Below, in pieces: positions 43,753 through 54,104 of a stretch of 64,000 nucleotides of DNA. Origin of the DNA: Collimonas humicola. Its GTDB lineage: Bacteria; Pseudomonadota; Gammaproteobacteria; Burkholderiales; Burkholderiaceae_D. The first letter of the stretch is position 1. The number at the start of each line of letters is the position of its first letter. The stretch is from positions 186,001-250,000 of the forward strand of contig NZ_JAGQEE010000006.1 of NCBI RefSeq assembly GCF_018304945.1, read 5' to 3'. The notes below the pieces were generated by a model. The model was not told the origin of the DNA and did no database searches. It was given only the letters and a program-made list of their open reading frames with translations. The position numbers and the translations under genes are program-made.

Positions 43753-45303
43753 CTAGCGTGCAATCCGTTTGAAATCCTGGAAACGGAATCCCATGGCCAG
43801 CAGCGCCCCAAAGTAAGTCGCTCCGCAGGCCGCCATCACGGCAAACAGAGCGCCGATCCGCATCAGCGAACTGGTGTGCGGTCCGGTCCAGTCAAATTGC
43901 TGCGAGCTCCAGAGGGCGACGCCAGCCATCAGGAACAGGGCGCCGAGCAGGCGCAGGAAGTAGCGGATCCAGCCGGCGTCCGGCTTGTAGATGCCGCGCC
44001 GCATCAGGCTCCACAGCAGGAAACCGGCGTTCAGGCAAGCGCCGATGCTGATCGACAGCGCCAGCCCGGCCACCGCGAAGATTGGCACGAACACGTAGTT
44101 CATCAGCTGGGTGGCGATGAGGACGCCGACGGCAATCTTGACCGGGGTCCGGATATCCTGCTTGGCATAAAAGCCCGGCGCCAGGATTTTCACCACGATC
44201 AGGCCGATCAGGCCGACGCCGTAGGCGATCAACACCTGGCTGGTGACGGCAACCGAAGCGGCGTCGAATTTACCGTGCTGGAACAGGGTAGAGGTCAGCG
44301 GCACTGACAAGGTAGCCAGTCCGACCGCGGACGGTAGCGCCAGCAGGAAGGTCAGGCGCAGGCCCCAATCCAGCAGCGATGAATATTCGGTGAGGTCTTT
44401 GTCGGCATTCGCTTTCGACAGGCTGGGCAGCAAGATGGTGCCCAGCGCGACGCCCAGCAGGGCGGTCGGGAATTCCATCAGGCGATCGCCATAGGTCAGC
44501 AGCGACACGCTGCCGTGGCCCAGGCGCGAGGCGATATTGGTGTTGATCAGCAGGCTGATCTGCGCCGCCGAGACGGCAAATACCGCCGGCCCCATTTTTT
44601 TCAGCACCCGTTGCACGCCAAGGTCGCGCAAGCCGGTCATGGGATTCATCGCCAGCCGCGGCAGCATGCCGACCTTGATCAGCGCCGGCAGCTGGATCGC
44701 TACCTGCAATATGCCGCCGACCAGCACCGCGAACGCCATGGCGTAAATCGGATGCTGCATATAGGGCGCAACGAACAGCGAAGCGACAATGAAGGCCAGG
44801 TTCAGCAGGACCGAAGTGAAGGCCGGGATCTTGAATTCATGCCAGGTATTGAGCACGCCGCCGGCCAGCGCCACGAAGGACATGAAGCCGATGTAGGGAA
44901 ACATGACCCGCGTCATGAAGATCGAGGCGCCCAGCACATCCTTGTTGTCGCCCAGGCCGGGGGCAATGAAATACACCAGCGCCGGCGTAGCGAGGATGCC
45001 GATGATGCAGGTGAGCAGCATGGCCCAGGTCAGCACAGTGGCGACGTGGTCGACCAGCTGCTTGGTGGCGACTTCGCCTTTCTGGTTCTTGTATTCGCCC
45101 AGGATAGGCACGAAGGCTTGTGAAAAAGCCCCTTCGGCAAACAGCCGGCGCAACAGGTTGGGGATACGGAAAGCGATGGCGAAGGCGTCGGTATAGCCGT
45201 CGGCGCCGAAGGCGCGCGCGTAGAGAATTTCGCGAATCAGGCCTGTCACACGCGACACCATGGTCATGCCAGAGACGGTGGCAAGCGTTTTATGCAAGTT
45301 CAT
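43753..45303 (-). CDS. murJ: Lipid II flippase MurJ (MviN)
   Basis: Essential inner-membrane flippase for peptidoglycan precursors. The 516-residue protein has fourteen predicted helices and the family features TMVSRVTGLIREILYARAFG near the N-terminus, FRIPNLLRRLFAEGAFSQAF, and GVALGTILLPSLSKANA. The start is ATG 45303. It is followed by the palindromic element and the SirB1-like gene on the same strand and is divergent from rpsT, the usual murJ-rpsT neighbourhood of Burkholderiales. Confidence 0.96.
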   Translation of the reverse strand: MNLHKTLATVSGMTMVSRVTGLIREILYARAFGADGYTDAFAIAFRIPNLLRRLFAEGAFSQAFVPILGEYKNQKGEVATKQLVDHVATVLTWAMLLTCIIGILATPALVYFIAPGLGDNKDVLGASIFMTRVMFPYIGFMSFVALAGGVLNTWHEFKIPAFTSVLLNLAFIVASLFVAPYMQHPIYAMAFAVLVGGILQVAIQLPALIKVGMLPRLAMNPMTGLRDLGVQRVLKKMGPAVFAVSAAQISLLINTNIASRLGHGSVSLLTYGDRLMEFPTALLGVALGTILLPSLSKANADKDLTEYSSLLDWGLRLTFLLALPSAVGLATLSVPLTSTLFQHGKFDAASVAVTSQVLIAYGVGLIGLIVVKILAPGFYAKQDIRTPVKIAVGVLIATQLMNYVFVPIFAVAGLALSISIGACLNAGFLLWSLMRRGIYKPDAGWIRYFLRLLGALFLMAGVALWSSQQFDWTGPHTSSLMRIGALFAVMAACGATYFGALLAMGFRFQDFKRIAR

Positions 45304-45522
45304 GGAGCGGCATTATAGCTGGAGCGCATCGACTGCCGCAGCTTTCTCGGGGATCGGATACGTTGTTGTTTTGATCATCATTCTGTGGGGGAGGTATGCA
45401 GTGGAGGGATGCCAGCTGTGATAAGCTGCGCTCCGGAATGTTCCCGCCGCAGGCTTGATGCAGGATGGTCATTCTGCCATGTGTGCTTTCTTGCGACAGA
45501 ATTGCTTTGGATGCAAGAGGTA

Positions 45523-45552
45523 TTTGCCTGTTCTGTAAAAACTGGTTATAAT
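45523..45552 (+). promoter_or_regulatory. Sigma-70 promoter of rpsT
   Basis: TTGCCT (45523-45528), 18-bp spacer, TATAAT (45547-45552), 76 bp before the rpsT start. The rest of the 325-bp divergent gap 45304-45628 holds no gene and presumably the murJ promoter on the other strand. Confidence 0.75.
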
Positions 45553-45628
45553 CCGTGGCTTTACAGAATTCTGCGCCGCGGTCAGGTTTGCCGCGTAAGC
45601 ATTCCCGACCTCGTTTTAGGAAATATAA

Positions 45629-45898
45629 ATGGCAAATACCGCACAAGCACGTAAGCGTGCTCGTCAAGCAGTTCAGCAAAACCTGCACAACTCCAGTCAG
45701 CGTTCGACCCTGCGTACAGCGATCAAAGCTGCCCGCAAGGCAATCGAAGCCGGCGGCGACAAAGCTGCAGCAGCGCTGGTTCTGCAAAAATCCGTATCGG
45801 TCATCGACCGTATCGCGGACAAGAAGATCATCCACAAGAACAAGGCTGCACGCCATAAGAGCCGTCTGAACGCTGCTCTGAAAGCGCTGGCTGCTTAA
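45629..45898 (+). CDS. rpsT: 30S ribosomal protein S20
   Basis: The 89-residue basic protein starts [20 protein letters not shown] and contains [20 protein letters not shown], the S20 hallmark. It binds 16S rRNA early in 30S assembly. AGGAAATATAA before the ATG is a good ribosome site. It has its own promoter and is followed by two hairpins. Confidence 0.98.
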   Translation: MANTAQARKRARQAVQQNLHNSSQRSTLRTAIKAARKAIEAGGDKAAAALVLQKSVSVIDRIADKKIIHKNKAARHKSRLNAALKALAA

Positions 45899-45909
45899 TT
45901 AGTAATTAA

Positions 45910-45932
45910 CCGCCGGCCTGCCGGCGGATTTT
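45910..45932 (+). terminator. rpsT proximal terminator
   Basis: CCGCCGG - CCTG - CCGGCGG followed by ATTTT, 12 bp after the rpsT stop. Confidence 0.75.
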
Positions 45933-45954
45933 ACTAGCTTGTTGCTGGATCAAG

Positions 45955-45990
45955 AAAAACCCTGCATAAGTCATCTTATGCAGGGTTTTT
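45955..45990. terminator. Strong bidirectional terminator between rpsT and the DUF192 gene
   Basis: A perfect 16-bp stem (AAAAACCCTGCATAAG with CTTATGCAGGGTTTTT) around the loop TCAT, with A and T runs on both sides. It serves convergent rpsT and the leftward DUF192 gene. Confidence 0.92.
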
Positions 45991-46054
45991 CTGTTTGATT
46001 TTTTCGATTCCTCCGGCCCGGCCAGGCGGCCGGACTGCGGCCTGGCCCGCTTGC

Positions 46055-46522
46055 TTACTGTGGCAAGCCTTCGATCACAGTGCCCGGCTTGATGTTCTTT
46101 TCCTTGAACCAGCCTTTGTTCATTTCCAGCGCATAGGATGCCGCTCCCTGGGCGCAATGCGAATCCAGCGTCTGCGCTTTCATTTCCTCGACGTTCAGGA
46201 TCGCACCTTTTTTATCAATGAAGGCCACCGACAGCGGGATCAGCGTGTTCTTCATCCACATGCAGATGCCGGCCGGCGCGTCGAACACGAATACCATGCC
46301 TTCGTTGTTGCCCATCCGCTTGCGGAACATCAGACCTTGTTCGCGCTGGTCTTCGCTGCGCGCAACTTCCGCCTTGATGACGTGGATGCCGATGTTCAGC
46401 GGCGTGGTGGGGAGTTGCTGCTGGCTTTCCTGCGCTGCGGCCGGCAGGGCGGCGATAAGGGCAAAGCTTGCGGTAACTGCTGTGGTGACTGCTGCGAGGG
46501 AAACGGTGCGGATTTTTTTCAT
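46055..46522 (-). CDS. DUF192-family exported protein
   Basis: The 155-residue protein has a signal peptide (VTASFALIAALPAAAQ) and the DUF192 core: VARSEDQREQGLMFRKRMG, MVFVFDAPAGICMWMKNTLI, VAFIDKKGAILNVEEM and an ALEMNKGWF end. The family has a small barrel fold without known activity. It is transcribed alone toward the shared terminator. Confidence 0.9.
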   Translation of the reverse strand: MKKIRTVSLAAVTTAVTASFALIAALPAAAQESQQQLPTTPLNIGIHVIKAEVARSEDQREQGLMFRKRMGNNEGMVFVFDAPAGICMWMKNTLIPLSVAFIDKKGAILNVEEMKAQTLDSHCAQGAASYALEMNKGWFKEKNIKPGTVIEGLPQ

Positions 46523-46612
46523 GTCGGTAAAGCTCCTTTGGGATAGGGAGATTATACAGAGAGCTAAATCGGCGGAGGGGCGGCGGCGCTGGGTATGTGT
46601 GTTTCAGGACGT

Positions 46613-46639
46613 AAAAAAAGGCAGGACTGGCCTGCCTTT
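46613..46639 (-). terminator. Terminator of the Ala/Lys-rich small gene
   Basis: An 8-bp stem (AAGGCAGG / CCTGCCTT) followed on the minus strand by a run of seven T. Confidence 0.8.
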
Positions 46640-46660
46640 CTCGTAAAGCTGATGCCGGAA

Positions 46661-46882
46661 TTACTTGGCAGGAGCGTCAGCAGCTGGAGCTTCAGCTTTT
46701 TCAGCCTTTGCTTTAGCAGCTTTCTTAGCCTTCTTGACTTTGTGTGTAGTCTTCTTGGCAGCTGGAGCCGATGCTTCTGCAGCGGCGGCAGCAGGTGCTG
46801 CAGGAGCAGCTGGGGCTGCATCGGCAGCGAATACGGAAGTAGCGAACAGGCCAGCAACCAGAGCAGCGATCAGTTTGTTCAT
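46661..46882 (-). CDS. Small secreted Ala/Lys-rich protein
   Basis: The 73-residue product has a clean signal peptide (MNKLIAALVAGLFATSVFA) and a low-complexity body: an APAAPAAPAAAAAE stretch, then a lysine-rich KKTTHKVKKAKKAAKAKAEK stretch. ATG 46882 is preferred over 46894 because the signal peptide then starts normally. Similar short Ala/Pro/Lys-rich exported proteins occur in Burkholderiales; a histone-like or periplasmic acid-tolerance role has been suggested for lookalikes, without support here. Confidence 0.7.
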   Translation of the reverse strand: MNKLIAALVAGLFATSVFAADAAPAAPAAPAAAAAEASAPAAKKTTHKVKKAKKAAKAKAEKAEAPAADAPAK

Positions 46883-47035
46883 TTTGGTATCCATTCTTTA
46901 GCGAGTTAATCAATCATGATTCACTTGAATCACTGCGAATAACGACGCTCGGAAGTAGATGGTTGACAGGTTTTTTTTAATTACGCAGATATCTGTATCA
47001 AATTGTATCAACGGCGTATCCGCAATCTCTCTCAC

Positions 47036-47605
47036 TTATTTTTTCAAGCCGCTCAATTCGCCTGGATCGATTTCCATAGCCTCACCTGGCCACAGCGGAT
47101 GGCTTTGCAGCGATACCTGTCCGATCGCGACCCGCACCAGCCGCAAGGTCGGCAGGCCGACCGCCGCGGTCATGCGCCGCACCTGGCGGTTTTTTCCTTC
47201 GGTCAGGGTCAGCGCCAGCCAGCTGGTAGGCTTGTCATGGCGCGCGCGGATCGGCGGATCGCGCGGCCACAGCCAGTCCGGTGCTTCCACCAAGCGCGCC
47301 TGGCACGGCAGGGTAATAAAATCGCCGAGATCGATGCCGCCGCGCAGGCGCGCCAGCTGCGCCGGATCAGCTATTCCCTCGACCTGCGCCAGATAAGTCT
47401 TCGGCTGTTTCAGCGCCGGGTGACTAATATTATGTTGCAGCTGGCCGTCGTCGGTGAGCAGCAGCAGCCCCTCGCTGTCTGCATCAAGGCGCCCCGCAGG
47501 ATAAATATCGGGAATATCGATATAGTCGGCGAGGGTGGGGCGGCTGGGATGCGCCGAGAACTGGCACATGACTTGGAACGGTTTATTGAATAGGATTAGA
47601 GGCAT
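47036..47605 (-). CDS. rluE: 23S rRNA pseudouridine synthase, RluE-like (RsuA family)
   Basis: Converts a specific uridine of rRNA to pseudouridine. The 189-residue protein lacks the S4 domain, as RluE does, and begins directly with the catalytic domain ([15 protein letters not shown]). The active-site Asp lies in [18 protein letters not shown], and [20 protein letters not shown] is the RsuA-family motif II. Position 2457 of 23S rRNA is the target by homology. It is divergent from icd. Confidence 0.88.
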   Translation of the reverse strand: MPLILFNKPFQVMCQFSAHPSRPTLADYIDIPDIYPAGRLDADSEGLLLLTDDGQLQHNISHPALKQPKTYLAQVEGIADPAQLARLRGGIDLGDFITLPCQARLVEAPDWLWPRDPPIRARHDKPTSWLALTLTEGKNRQVRRMTAAVGLPTLRLVRVAIGQVSLQSHPLWPGEAMEIDPGELSGLKK

Positions 47606-47744
47606 GGCGCTAGTGTCGCAAAAACATAGCGGCTAGTAAAATACTAGTGCATAATACGAAATGCTTGTCTTATGTCTTATATAAGACCATCCATGATTCA
47701 ACACCCGTCTAGTAGCATTTCACCTCCCAACTCCGGAGATACTG

Positions 47745-48998
47745 ATGTCTCAACATATCCAAGTGCCTGCTGAAGGCAAAAAAATCACTGTTAACGCTGA
47801 CTATTCGATCAACGTCCCCGACAATCCGATCATTCCTTTCATCGAAGGCGATGGCACCGGTGTCGATATCAGCCCGGTCATGATCAAGGTGGTGGATGCT
47901 GCTGTCGCCAAGGCCTACGGCGGCAAGCGCAAGATCAGCTGGATGGAAGTGTACGCCGGTGAAAAATCGACCAAGGTGTACGGTCCCGACGTCTGGCTGC
48001 CGGAAGAAACCCTGGCAGCGGTCAGGGATTACGTGGTGTCGATCAAAGGCCCGTTGACGACTCCGGTCGGCGGCGGCATCCGTTCGCTCAACGTGGCGCT
48101 GCGCCAGGAACTGGACCTCTACGTTTGCCTGCGTCCGGTGCGTTACTTCAAGGGCGTGCCTTCGCCGGTGCGTGAGCCGGAAAAAACCGATATGGTGATC
48201 TTCCGCGAAAACTCGGAAGATATCTACGCCGGCATCGAATGGCAGGAAGGCAGCGACGGCGCCAAGAAGCTGATCGAATTCCTGGTCAAGGAAATGGGCG
48301 TCAAGAAAATCCGTTTTCCCAATACTTCCGGCATCGGCATCAAGCCGGTCTCGCGCGAAGGCACCGAGCGCCTGGTGCGCAAGGCAATCCAGTATGCGAT
48401 CGACAACGACAAGCCATCCGTGACCATTGTCCACAAGGGCAATATCATGAAGTTCACCGAAGGCGGCTTCCGCGACTGGGCCTACGCCCTGGCGCAAAAG
48501 GAATTCGGCGCTGAGCTGATCGATGGCGGTCCGTGGGCGAAATTCAAGAACCCGAAGACCGGCCGCGACATCATCGTCAAGGATTCGATCGCTGACGCAT
48601 TTTTGCAACAGATCTTGCTGCGTCCGAATGAATACAGCGTGATTGCCACGCTCAACCTGAACGGCGACTATATTTCCGACGCGCTGGCGGCGCAGGTCGG
48701 CGGCATCGGCATCGCGCCGGGCGCCAACCTGTCGGATTCGGTTGCCATGTTTGAGGCAACCCACGGCACGGCGCCGAAATACGCCGGCAAGGATTATGTG
48801 AACCCGGGTTCGCTGATCCTGTCGGCGGAAATGATGTTGCGCCACATGGGATGGCTGGAAGCGGCCGACCTGATCATCGCCGCGATGCAAAACTCGATCG
48901 CCTCGAAAAAGGTCACTTACGACTTTGCACGCCTGATGGAAGGTGCGACCCAAGTTTCCTGCTCAGGTTTCGGCGACGTCCTGATCGAAAACATGTAA
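47745..48998 (+). CDS. icd: NADP-dependent isocitrate dehydrogenase
   Basis: TCA-cycle enzyme converting isocitrate to 2-oxoglutarate. The 417-residue length and motifs match the E. coli Icd type: [17 protein letters not shown], the substrate loop [13 protein letters not shown] with the regulatory Ser, [13 protein letters not shown] and [17 protein letters not shown]. It is monocistronic with its own terminator. Confidence 0.97.
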   Translation: MSQHIQVPAEGKKITVNADYSINVPDNPIIPFIEGDGTGVDISPVMIKVVDAAVAKAYGGKRKISWMEVYAGEKSTKVYGPDVWLPEETLAAVRDYVVSIKGPLTTPVGGGIRSLNVALRQELDLYVCLRPVRYFKGVPSPVREPEKTDMVIFRENSEDIYAGIEWQEGSDGAKKLIEFLVKEMGVKKIRFPNTSGIGIKPVSREGTERLVRKAIQYAIDNDKPSVTIVHKGNIMKFTEGGFRDWAYALAQKEFGAELIDGGPWAKFKNPKTGRDIIVKDSIADAFLQQILLRPNEYSVIATLNLNGDYISDALAAQVGGIGIAPGANLSDSVAMFEATHGTAPKYAGKDYVNPGSLILSAEMMLRHMGWLEAADLIIAAMQNSIASKKVTYDFARLMEGATQVSCSGFGDVLIENM

Positions 48999-49013
48999 GC
49001 CTGCAAGCCAAAC

Positions 49014-49045
49014 AAAAAAGCCAGAACTTGTTCTGGCTTTTTTTT
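49014..49045 (+). terminator. icd terminator
   Basis: AAAAAAGCCAGAA - CTTG - TTCTGGCTTTTTT, a 13-bp stem with a long T run, 15 bp after the icd stop. Confidence 0.92.
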
Positions 49046-49082
49046 GCGCCGGCCTTCCGGTTAGCGCTAACAGGAGGCCATA

Positions 49083-49110
49083 AAAAAACCTCACCGCGGT
49101 GAGGTTTTTC
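49083..49110. terminator. Terminator of the cold-shock gene (bidirectional)
   Basis: AAAAACCTCAC - CGCG - GTGAGGTTTTT; the A run gives a T run on the minus strand, 32 bp beyond the cold-shock stop. Confidence 0.85.
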
Positions 49111-49141
49111 ACAAAAACTGCTGAATATCGCAAAAACGATA

Positions 49142-49345
49142 TTACGGAGCTTGGATGTTAGAAGCTTGCTTGCCTTTAGGGCCTTGCGTGACTTCGAACT
49201 GGACTTTTTGACCTTCTTTGAGGGTCTTGAAGCCGTTCATCTGGATTGCGGAAAAGTGTGCAAACAAATCTTCACCGCCGTCATCCGGAGTGATAAAGCC
49301 GAAGCCCTTAGAATCGTTGAACCACTTGACTGTACCTGTTGCCAT
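49142..49345 (-). CDS. Cold-shock domain protein (CspA family)
   Basis: The 67-residue RNA/DNA chaperone starts [20 protein letters not shown] (RNP1 KGFGFI), has DLFAHFSAI (RNP2-like) and ends [16 protein letters not shown]. The start at 49345 is the normal family start; the frame is open to 49372. As in other csp genes, a leader of more than 100 nt is likely. Confidence 0.96.
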   Translation of the reverse strand: MATGTVKWFNDSKGFGFITPDDGGEDLFAHFSAIQMNGFKTLKEGQKVQFEVTQGPKGKQASNIQAP

Positions 49346-49672
49346 AAAATAGCGTCTTTCAAATAATAACAATCACACGAGCCGTAAAAGCAAGAAGCTT
49401 CGCGTAACGCTGCCCCTTCTAGAACTTGCTCACTTCTATTAATAAGCGGAAACATGCTCACCAATGAATGTCATTCTTTGCGCAAAAAATAAAAAAGTCA
49501 AGTAATTTCCTATGTGCAATTAAATTTCAGGAAACGATGTGTTTTTTGCTCTTGATTTAATCTGTTCCAACGTCATCTGCATAGCAATCGGAAAACGCGT
49601 AATATCGATATAAACGTTATTTTATTCAGTCTGGCGCGTTGCGCATTTGCAGGAAGGTTTTAGAATAGGCGC
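49346..49672. other. Divergent csp-clpS regulatory region
   Basis: 327 bp without genes. On the minus strand a TTGACT near 49497-49502 followed after about 17 bp by AAGAAT could be the csp promoter, giving a leader of about 120-130 nt of the kind that controls csp translation. The clpS promoter should lie in the AT-rich part around 49600-49650. Confidence 0.4.
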
Positions 49673-49981
49673 ATGGTAACCAAGCACGAAGACGGGACAG
49701 TAGCGACGCGACAAGAGCAAAAGCTCAAGCCGCCGCCCATGTATCAGGTATTTTTACTGAATGACGACTACACTCCAATGGAGTTCGTGGTCGCAATCTT
49801 GCAGGAATACTTCAACAAGGATCGTGAAGCCGCGACACAGATTATGTTGAAAGTGCATCGCGATGGCAAAGGCATGTGTGGCGTATATCCTAAAGATATC
49901 GCATCCACAAAAGTTGAACTGGTATTAACGCACGCACGCAAAGCGGGGCATCCCCTGCAATGCATGATGGAGGAAGCATGA
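49673..49981 (+). CDS. clpS: ATP-dependent protease adaptor ClpS
   Basis: Delivers N-degron substrates to ClpAP. The 102-residue protein has [19 protein letters not shown] (with the Asn-Asp that contacts the substrate alpha-amine), [19 protein letters not shown], and [12 protein letters not shown] at the end, all diagnostic. It overlaps clpA by 4 bp. Confidence 0.97.
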   Translation: MVTKHEDGTVATRQEQKLKPPPMYQVFLLNDDYTPMEFVVAILQEYFNKDREAATQIMLKVHRDGKGMCGVYPKDIASTKVELVLTHARKAGHPLQCMMEEA

Positions 49982-52278
49982 TTGCGCAGGAACTGGAAGT
50001 AAGTTTGCACATGGCGTTTGTCGAGGCACGACAAGCAAGGCACGAGTTCATCACCGTGGAACATCTGCTGCTGGCCTTGCTCGACAACCCGTCCGCGGCA
50101 GAGGTGCTGCGCGCGTGCGCCGTCAATATCGATGATATGCGAAAGACGCTGACTATCTTTATTGGCGACAACACACCGACGGTGCCGGGTTCGAATGAGG
50201 TGGATACCCAGCCGACCCTGGGTTTCCAGCGCGTCATCCAGCGCGCCATCATGCATGTGCAATCGGCTTCCAACGGCAAGAAGGAAGTCACCGGCGCCAA
50301 TGTGCTGGTGGCCATCTTCGGCGAGAAGGATTCGCATGCGGTGTATTACCTGCACCAGCAAGGCGTGACCCGTCTCGACGTCGTCAACTTCATTTCGCAC
50401 GGCGTGCGCAAGGACCAGCAAGCCGATGCGCAGAAGTCTTCGGAAGGCGCTGAAGAAGTGCAGGCCGAGGGCCAGGCCAAGGAAAGCCCGCTCGACCAGT
50501 TCACGCAAAACCTGAACAAGCTGGCGACCGAAGGCAAGATCGATCCGCTGATCGGCCGCGAGTATGAGGTCGAGCGCGTGATCCAGACCTTGTGCCGCCG
50601 CCGCAAGAACAATCCCTTGCTGGTCGGCGAAGCCGGCGTCGGCAAGACAGCAATCGCCGAGGGGCTGGCATGGCGCATCACCCAGGGCGAAGTCCCTGAG
50701 ATCTTGCAGAATGCGATCGTCTACTCGCTCGATATGGGTTCGCTGCTGGCCGGCACCAAGTACCGCGGCGATTTCGAACAGCGCCTGAAAGCGGTGCTCA
50801 AGCAGCTCAAGGATAGCCCGCACGGCATCCTGTTCATCGACGAGATCCACACCATCATCGGCGCCGGCTCGGCTTCCGGCGGCACGCTGGATGCATCCAA
50901 CCTGCTGAAGCCGGCTTTGTCGAGCGGCCAGCTGAAGTGCATCGGCGCCACCACCTATACCGAATTCCGCGGCGTGTTCGAGAAAGACCACGCGCTGTCG
51001 CGGCGCTTCCAGAAGATCGACGTCAATGAACCGACCGTCGAGCAAACCGTGCAGATCCTGCGCGGCCTGAAGTCGCGCTTTGAAGAACATCACGGCGTCA
51101 AGTATTCGGCATCCGCGCTCACCAGCGCAGCTGAACTTGCGGCGCGTTTCATCAACGATCGCCATCTGCCGGACAAGGCCATCGACGTGATCGACGAAGC
51201 CGGTGCGGCGCAACGTATCCTGCCGAAGTCGAAGCAGAAAAAGACGATTGGCAAAGGCGAGATTGAAGACATCATCGCCAAGATTGCGCGGATTCCGCCG
51301 CAATCGGTCAACCAGGACGACCGCAGCAAGCTGCAGACCATAGACCGCGATTTGCGCAATGTGGTGTTTGGACAGGATCCGGCCATCGATGCCTTGGCGT
51401 CGGCGATCAAGATGGCGCGCGCCGGTTTGGGCAAGACCGACCGTCCGATTGGTTCTTTCCTGTTCTCAGGTCCGACCGGCGTCGGCAAGACCGAAGTCGC
51501 CAAGCAGCTGGCGTTCATCCTCGGCATCGACCTGATCCGTTTCGACATGTCCGAATATATGGAGCGCCATGCGGTAAGCCGCCTGATCGGCGCGCCTCCG
51601 GGATATGTCGGGTTCGACCAGGGCGGTCTGCTTACAGAGGCCGTGACCAAGAAGCCGCATGCGGTGCTGCTGCTGGACGAAATCGAAAAAGCCCATCCGG
51701 ACATTTTCAATATCCTGCTGCAGGTGATGGATCACGGCGCCTTGACCGACAACAATGGACGCAAGGCGGACTTCCGCAATGTGATCATTATCATGACCAC
51801 CAATGCCGGCGCGGAGAGCCTGCAGAAACGTTCGATCGGCTTTACCGACAAGAAGGAAGCCGGCGACGAGATGGCGGATATCAAGCGCATGTTCACGCCT
51901 GAGTTCCGCAACCGCATCGATTCCATCATCAGCTTCCATGCGCTCGATGAAGAAGTCATCCTTCGCGTGGTCGACAAATTCCTGATGCAGCTGGAAGAGC
52001 AGCTGCACGAGAAAAAAGTGGAGGCGGTCTTCACCGAGAACTTGCGGAAATTCCTGGCCAAGAAGGGCTTCGATCCGTTGATGGGCGCGCGGCCGATGTC
52101 GCGTCTGATTCAGGACATGATACGCAAGGCGCTGGCGGATGAACTGTTGTTCGGCAAGCTGGTGACCGGCGGGCGCGTGACTGTGGATCTCGACGACAAG
52201 GAGCAGATCAGCCTCGACTTTGCCGAGAAAGATGCTTCGACGCCGCCTGCTCCCGAGGAAACGGTGGAAGTGGAGTAA
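49978..52278 (+). CDS. clpA: ATP-dependent Clp protease ATP-binding subunit ClpA
   Basis: Hexameric unfoldase for ClpP. The 766-residue protein has the N-domain ([20 protein letters not shown]), Walker A sites GEAGVGKTA (near 216) and GPTGVGKTE (near 498), [17 protein letters not shown] and [12 protein letters not shown] as Walker B. The IGL-type loop for ClpP docking should lie near IGFTDKKEA in the second domain. ATG 49978 overlaps the clpS stop; the frame extends to 49960 within clpS. Confidence 0.96.
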   Translation: MIAQELEVSLHMAFVEARQARHEFITVEHLLLALLDNPSAAEVLRACAVNIDDMRKTLTIFIGDNTPTVPGSNEVDTQPTLGFQRVIQRAIMHVQSASNGKKEVTGANVLVAIFGEKDSHAVYYLHQQGVTRLDVVNFISHGVRKDQQADAQKSSEGAEEVQAEGQAKESPLDQFTQNLNKLATEGKIDPLIGREYEVERVIQTLCRRRKNNPLLVGEAGVGKTAIAEGLAWRITQGEVPEILQNAIVYSLDMGSLLAGTKYRGDFEQRLKAVLKQLKDSPHGILFIDEIHTIIGAGSASGGTLDASNLLKPALSSGQLKCIGATTYTEFRGVFEKDHALSRRFQKIDVNEPTVEQTVQILRGLKSRFEEHHGVKYSASALTSAAELAARFINDRHLPDKAIDVIDEAGAAQRILPKSKQKKTIGKGEIEDIIAKIARIPPQSVNQDDRSKLQTIDRDLRNVVFGQDPAIDALASAIKMARAGLGKTDRPIGSFLFSGPTGVGKTEVAKQLAFILGIDLIRFDMSEYMERHAVSRLIGAPPGYVGFDQGGLLTEAVTKKPHAVLLLDEIEKAHPDIFNILLQVMDHGALTDNNGRKADFRNVIIIMTTNAGAESLQKRSIGFTDKKEAGDEMADIKRMFTPEFRNRIDSIISFHALDEEVILRVVDKFLMQLEEQLHEKKVEAVFTENLRKFLAKKGFDPLMGARPMSRLIQDMIRKALADELLFGKLVTGGRVTVDLDDKEQISLDFAEKDASTPPAPEETVEVE

Positions 52279-52321
52279 AAATCTGCGGTGAGCTGACGCC
52301 AGCGTTAGCTTCGGTAAAAGC

Positions 52322-52357
52322 AAAAAGCCTGGATCACTTATGTGATCCAGGCTTTTT
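52322..52357 (+). terminator. clpA terminator (bidirectional)
   Basis: A perfect 16-bp stem AAAAAGCCTGGATCAC / GTGATCCAGGCTTTTT around TTAT. It also serves the convergent M48-like gene. Confidence 0.92.
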
Positions 52358-52379
52358 TATCGCCGGGCCGCAGTCTCGC

Positions 52380-53480
52380 TTACGGCTGTATGGCGCTGCC
52401 CGCTGCCTGCTTTGCCTGGATATCCGAGACGGTTTGCTGGATGGCGCTGATGCGATAGTCCGTGGCGGGGTGGATCGCGGTATAGCCGTTCAGGACCGTG
52501 GCTGGATACTGCGTCGCCAGCCGTTGCCAGAAGGACGACGCGTTGTCGACCTTGTAGCCGGCGCGCGCCGCCATGTAGAGCGACAGTTTGTCGGCCGCCG
52601 CATCGAGCTGCTGCGGATAAGGCTTGACGCCGGCCGCGCCGCTCAGCGAGGTAGTGTCGGGCCGCAGGCGGATCAGGTTGTCGATCACGCCGGTCATGGT
52701 CGCCGTGTTGCGCTGGCGCGAAGGATGGGTCAGCGAGTTGTGCGCCATTTCCTTGGCGATCACCAGCGCCAGTTCATCATCGCTTTGCGTGAATTTCATC
52801 ATGCCGGCGCTGACCAGCACGCGGCGGCCGTCGGCATAGCTGATCACATTATCGGTGTTGCCGAGCTCGATGCCGAAGGCGCAGGCGCGGGTCAGCGGCA
52901 CGTTCATGGTCTGGTTGCTGCCGTTGCGGGCGACGGTGACCTTGATGGTGTTGCGGCCGTTGACCAGCGGGCCGAGCATCAGCGCAGTCTGGCGTTCCGC
53001 ATCGGCGCCTGCCGGCACCGGCTTGTCCTGGATTGACACCAGCAGGTCGCCGCGCTGCAGGCCGACCTTGGCGGCGCCGCTGCCGGCCAGCACGCCGGTG
53101 ATCTGCAATTGATCGGTCAAGCCGAGGGAAGCGGCGGCGGCGATGAATTCCGCGGTAAAGGAGTATTTGGTTTTTGCAGTGAAGCCCAGCAGGTTGCGCG
53201 CGTTGTTCCGGCACAGCATGGCGTTATTCACCAGCAGGGGAGCGGCGACGTCATACAGGCGGTCCTGCAGGCCGATCAGGGTTTTCAGCTCAGCCTGTTG
53301 CGGCGGCACGGTGACTGCAACCGGCTGGGGGGCCACCGGCGTTACCGGCTTTACTGTCCCCGGAGGAGTGGTATCGGTAGTGGCGCAGGCCGCCAGCAAC
53401 ACCAGCGGCAAGGTCACCGCGGCATAGCGCTTGAGGCCATGCCATGCGGGAGCGTTCGTCAATCTCATTAATTTCTCCAT
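52380..53480 (-). CDS. M48-like lipoprotein with PDZ domain; zinc site apparently lost
   Basis: The 366-residue envelope lipoprotein has a lipobox (LVLLAAC, Cys32), a Pro/Val linker, a PDZ-like domain at about 123-195 (ITGVLAGSGAAKVGLQRGDL) and an M48-type domain from about 215. The expected HEXXH zinc motif reads KEMAH (residues 243-247), with Lys for the first His. The downstream Glu-containing helix reads DAAADKLSLYMAARAGY, without the usual Glu. It is therefore probably not a protease and may act as a scaffold or inhibitor. ATG 53480 overlaps the dut stop; ATG 53468 is an alternative. Confidence 0.8.
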   Translation of the reverse strand: MEKLMRLTNAPAWHGLKRYAAVTLPLVLLAACATTDTTPPGTVKPVTPVAPQPVAVTVPPQQAELKTLIGLQDRLYDVAAPLLVNNAMLCRNNARNLLGFTAKTKYSFTAEFIAAAASLGLTDQLQITGVLAGSGAAKVGLQRGDLLVSIQDKPVPAGADAERQTALMLGPLVNGRNTIKVTVARNGSNQTMNVPLTRACAFGIELGNTDNVISYADGRRVLVSAGMMKFTQSDDELALVIAKEMAHNSLTHPSRQRNTATMTGVIDNLIRLRPDTTSLSGAAGVKPYPQQLDAAADKLSLYMAARAGYKVDNASSFWQRLATQYPATVLNGYTAIHPATDYRISAIQQTVSDIQAKQAAGSAIQP

Positions 53481-53929
53481 CAATGTTTTCCAGTGCTGCC
53501 GAAGCCGCCTGCGCCGCGTTCGCTGCTCTCGAAATCTGCTACGACATTAAAACGGGCACGTGCTACCGGCACAATCACCAGCTGCGCCAGCCGTTCCATG
53601 GGATTAAGGGTAAATTCGGTCTGTCCGCGGTTCCAGGTGGATACCATCAGCTGACCCTGGTAATCAGAGTCGATCAAGCCCACCAGGTTCCCCAGCACGA
53701 TGCCATGTTTGTGGCCGAGGCCGCTGCGCGGCAGGATCATGGCGGCATAGGCAGGATCGCCGATGTGAATCGCCAGGCCGGTCGGAATCAGATGGGTCTC
53801 GCCGGGCTTGATCGTCAGCGGGGCGTCCAGGCAGGCGCGCAGGTCAAGGCCCGCGCTGCCTTCGGTAGCGTAGGCCGGCAGCTGATCTTGCATGCGTGGG
53901 TCGAGAATTTTGACGTCGATGATGTTCAT
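53480..53929 (-). CDS. dut: dUTP diphosphatase (dUTPase)
   Basis: Hydrolyses dUTP to dUMP to keep uracil out of DNA. The 149-residue protein carries the trimeric dUTPase motifs in order: [41 protein letters not shown] and the C-terminal [16 protein letters not shown] 53929 ([13 protein letters not shown]) is the standard start. It lies downstream of coaBC on the same strand, a common pairing. Confidence 0.97.
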   Translation of the reverse strand: MNIIDVKILDPRMQDQLPAYATEGSAGLDLRACLDAPLTIKPGETHLIPTGLAIHIGDPAYAAMILPRSGLGHKHGIVLGNLVGLIDSDYQGQLMVSTWNRGQTEFTLNPMERLAQLVIVPVARARFNVVADFESSERGAGGFGSTGKH

Positions 53930-54104
53930 TGAATTTGGTAACAATCTGTAAGGTGAAAATGAAACGATAAGCTAAACAAATGGAAATGCAGGACAGGAAC
54001 ATTCCCGTCAGGTGTCTGCATGTGAAGCCGATTCTGGTTTTCGATGCGCGGCGCCGATGGTCAAACGGGCGGCGCCGCACGGATGCTAAAGTTGCCTGGC
54101 AATT

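Noticed and set aside
47709-48953. 414-codon minus-strand frame across icd
   Set aside because: Shadow of icd, which is unambiguous on the plus strand.
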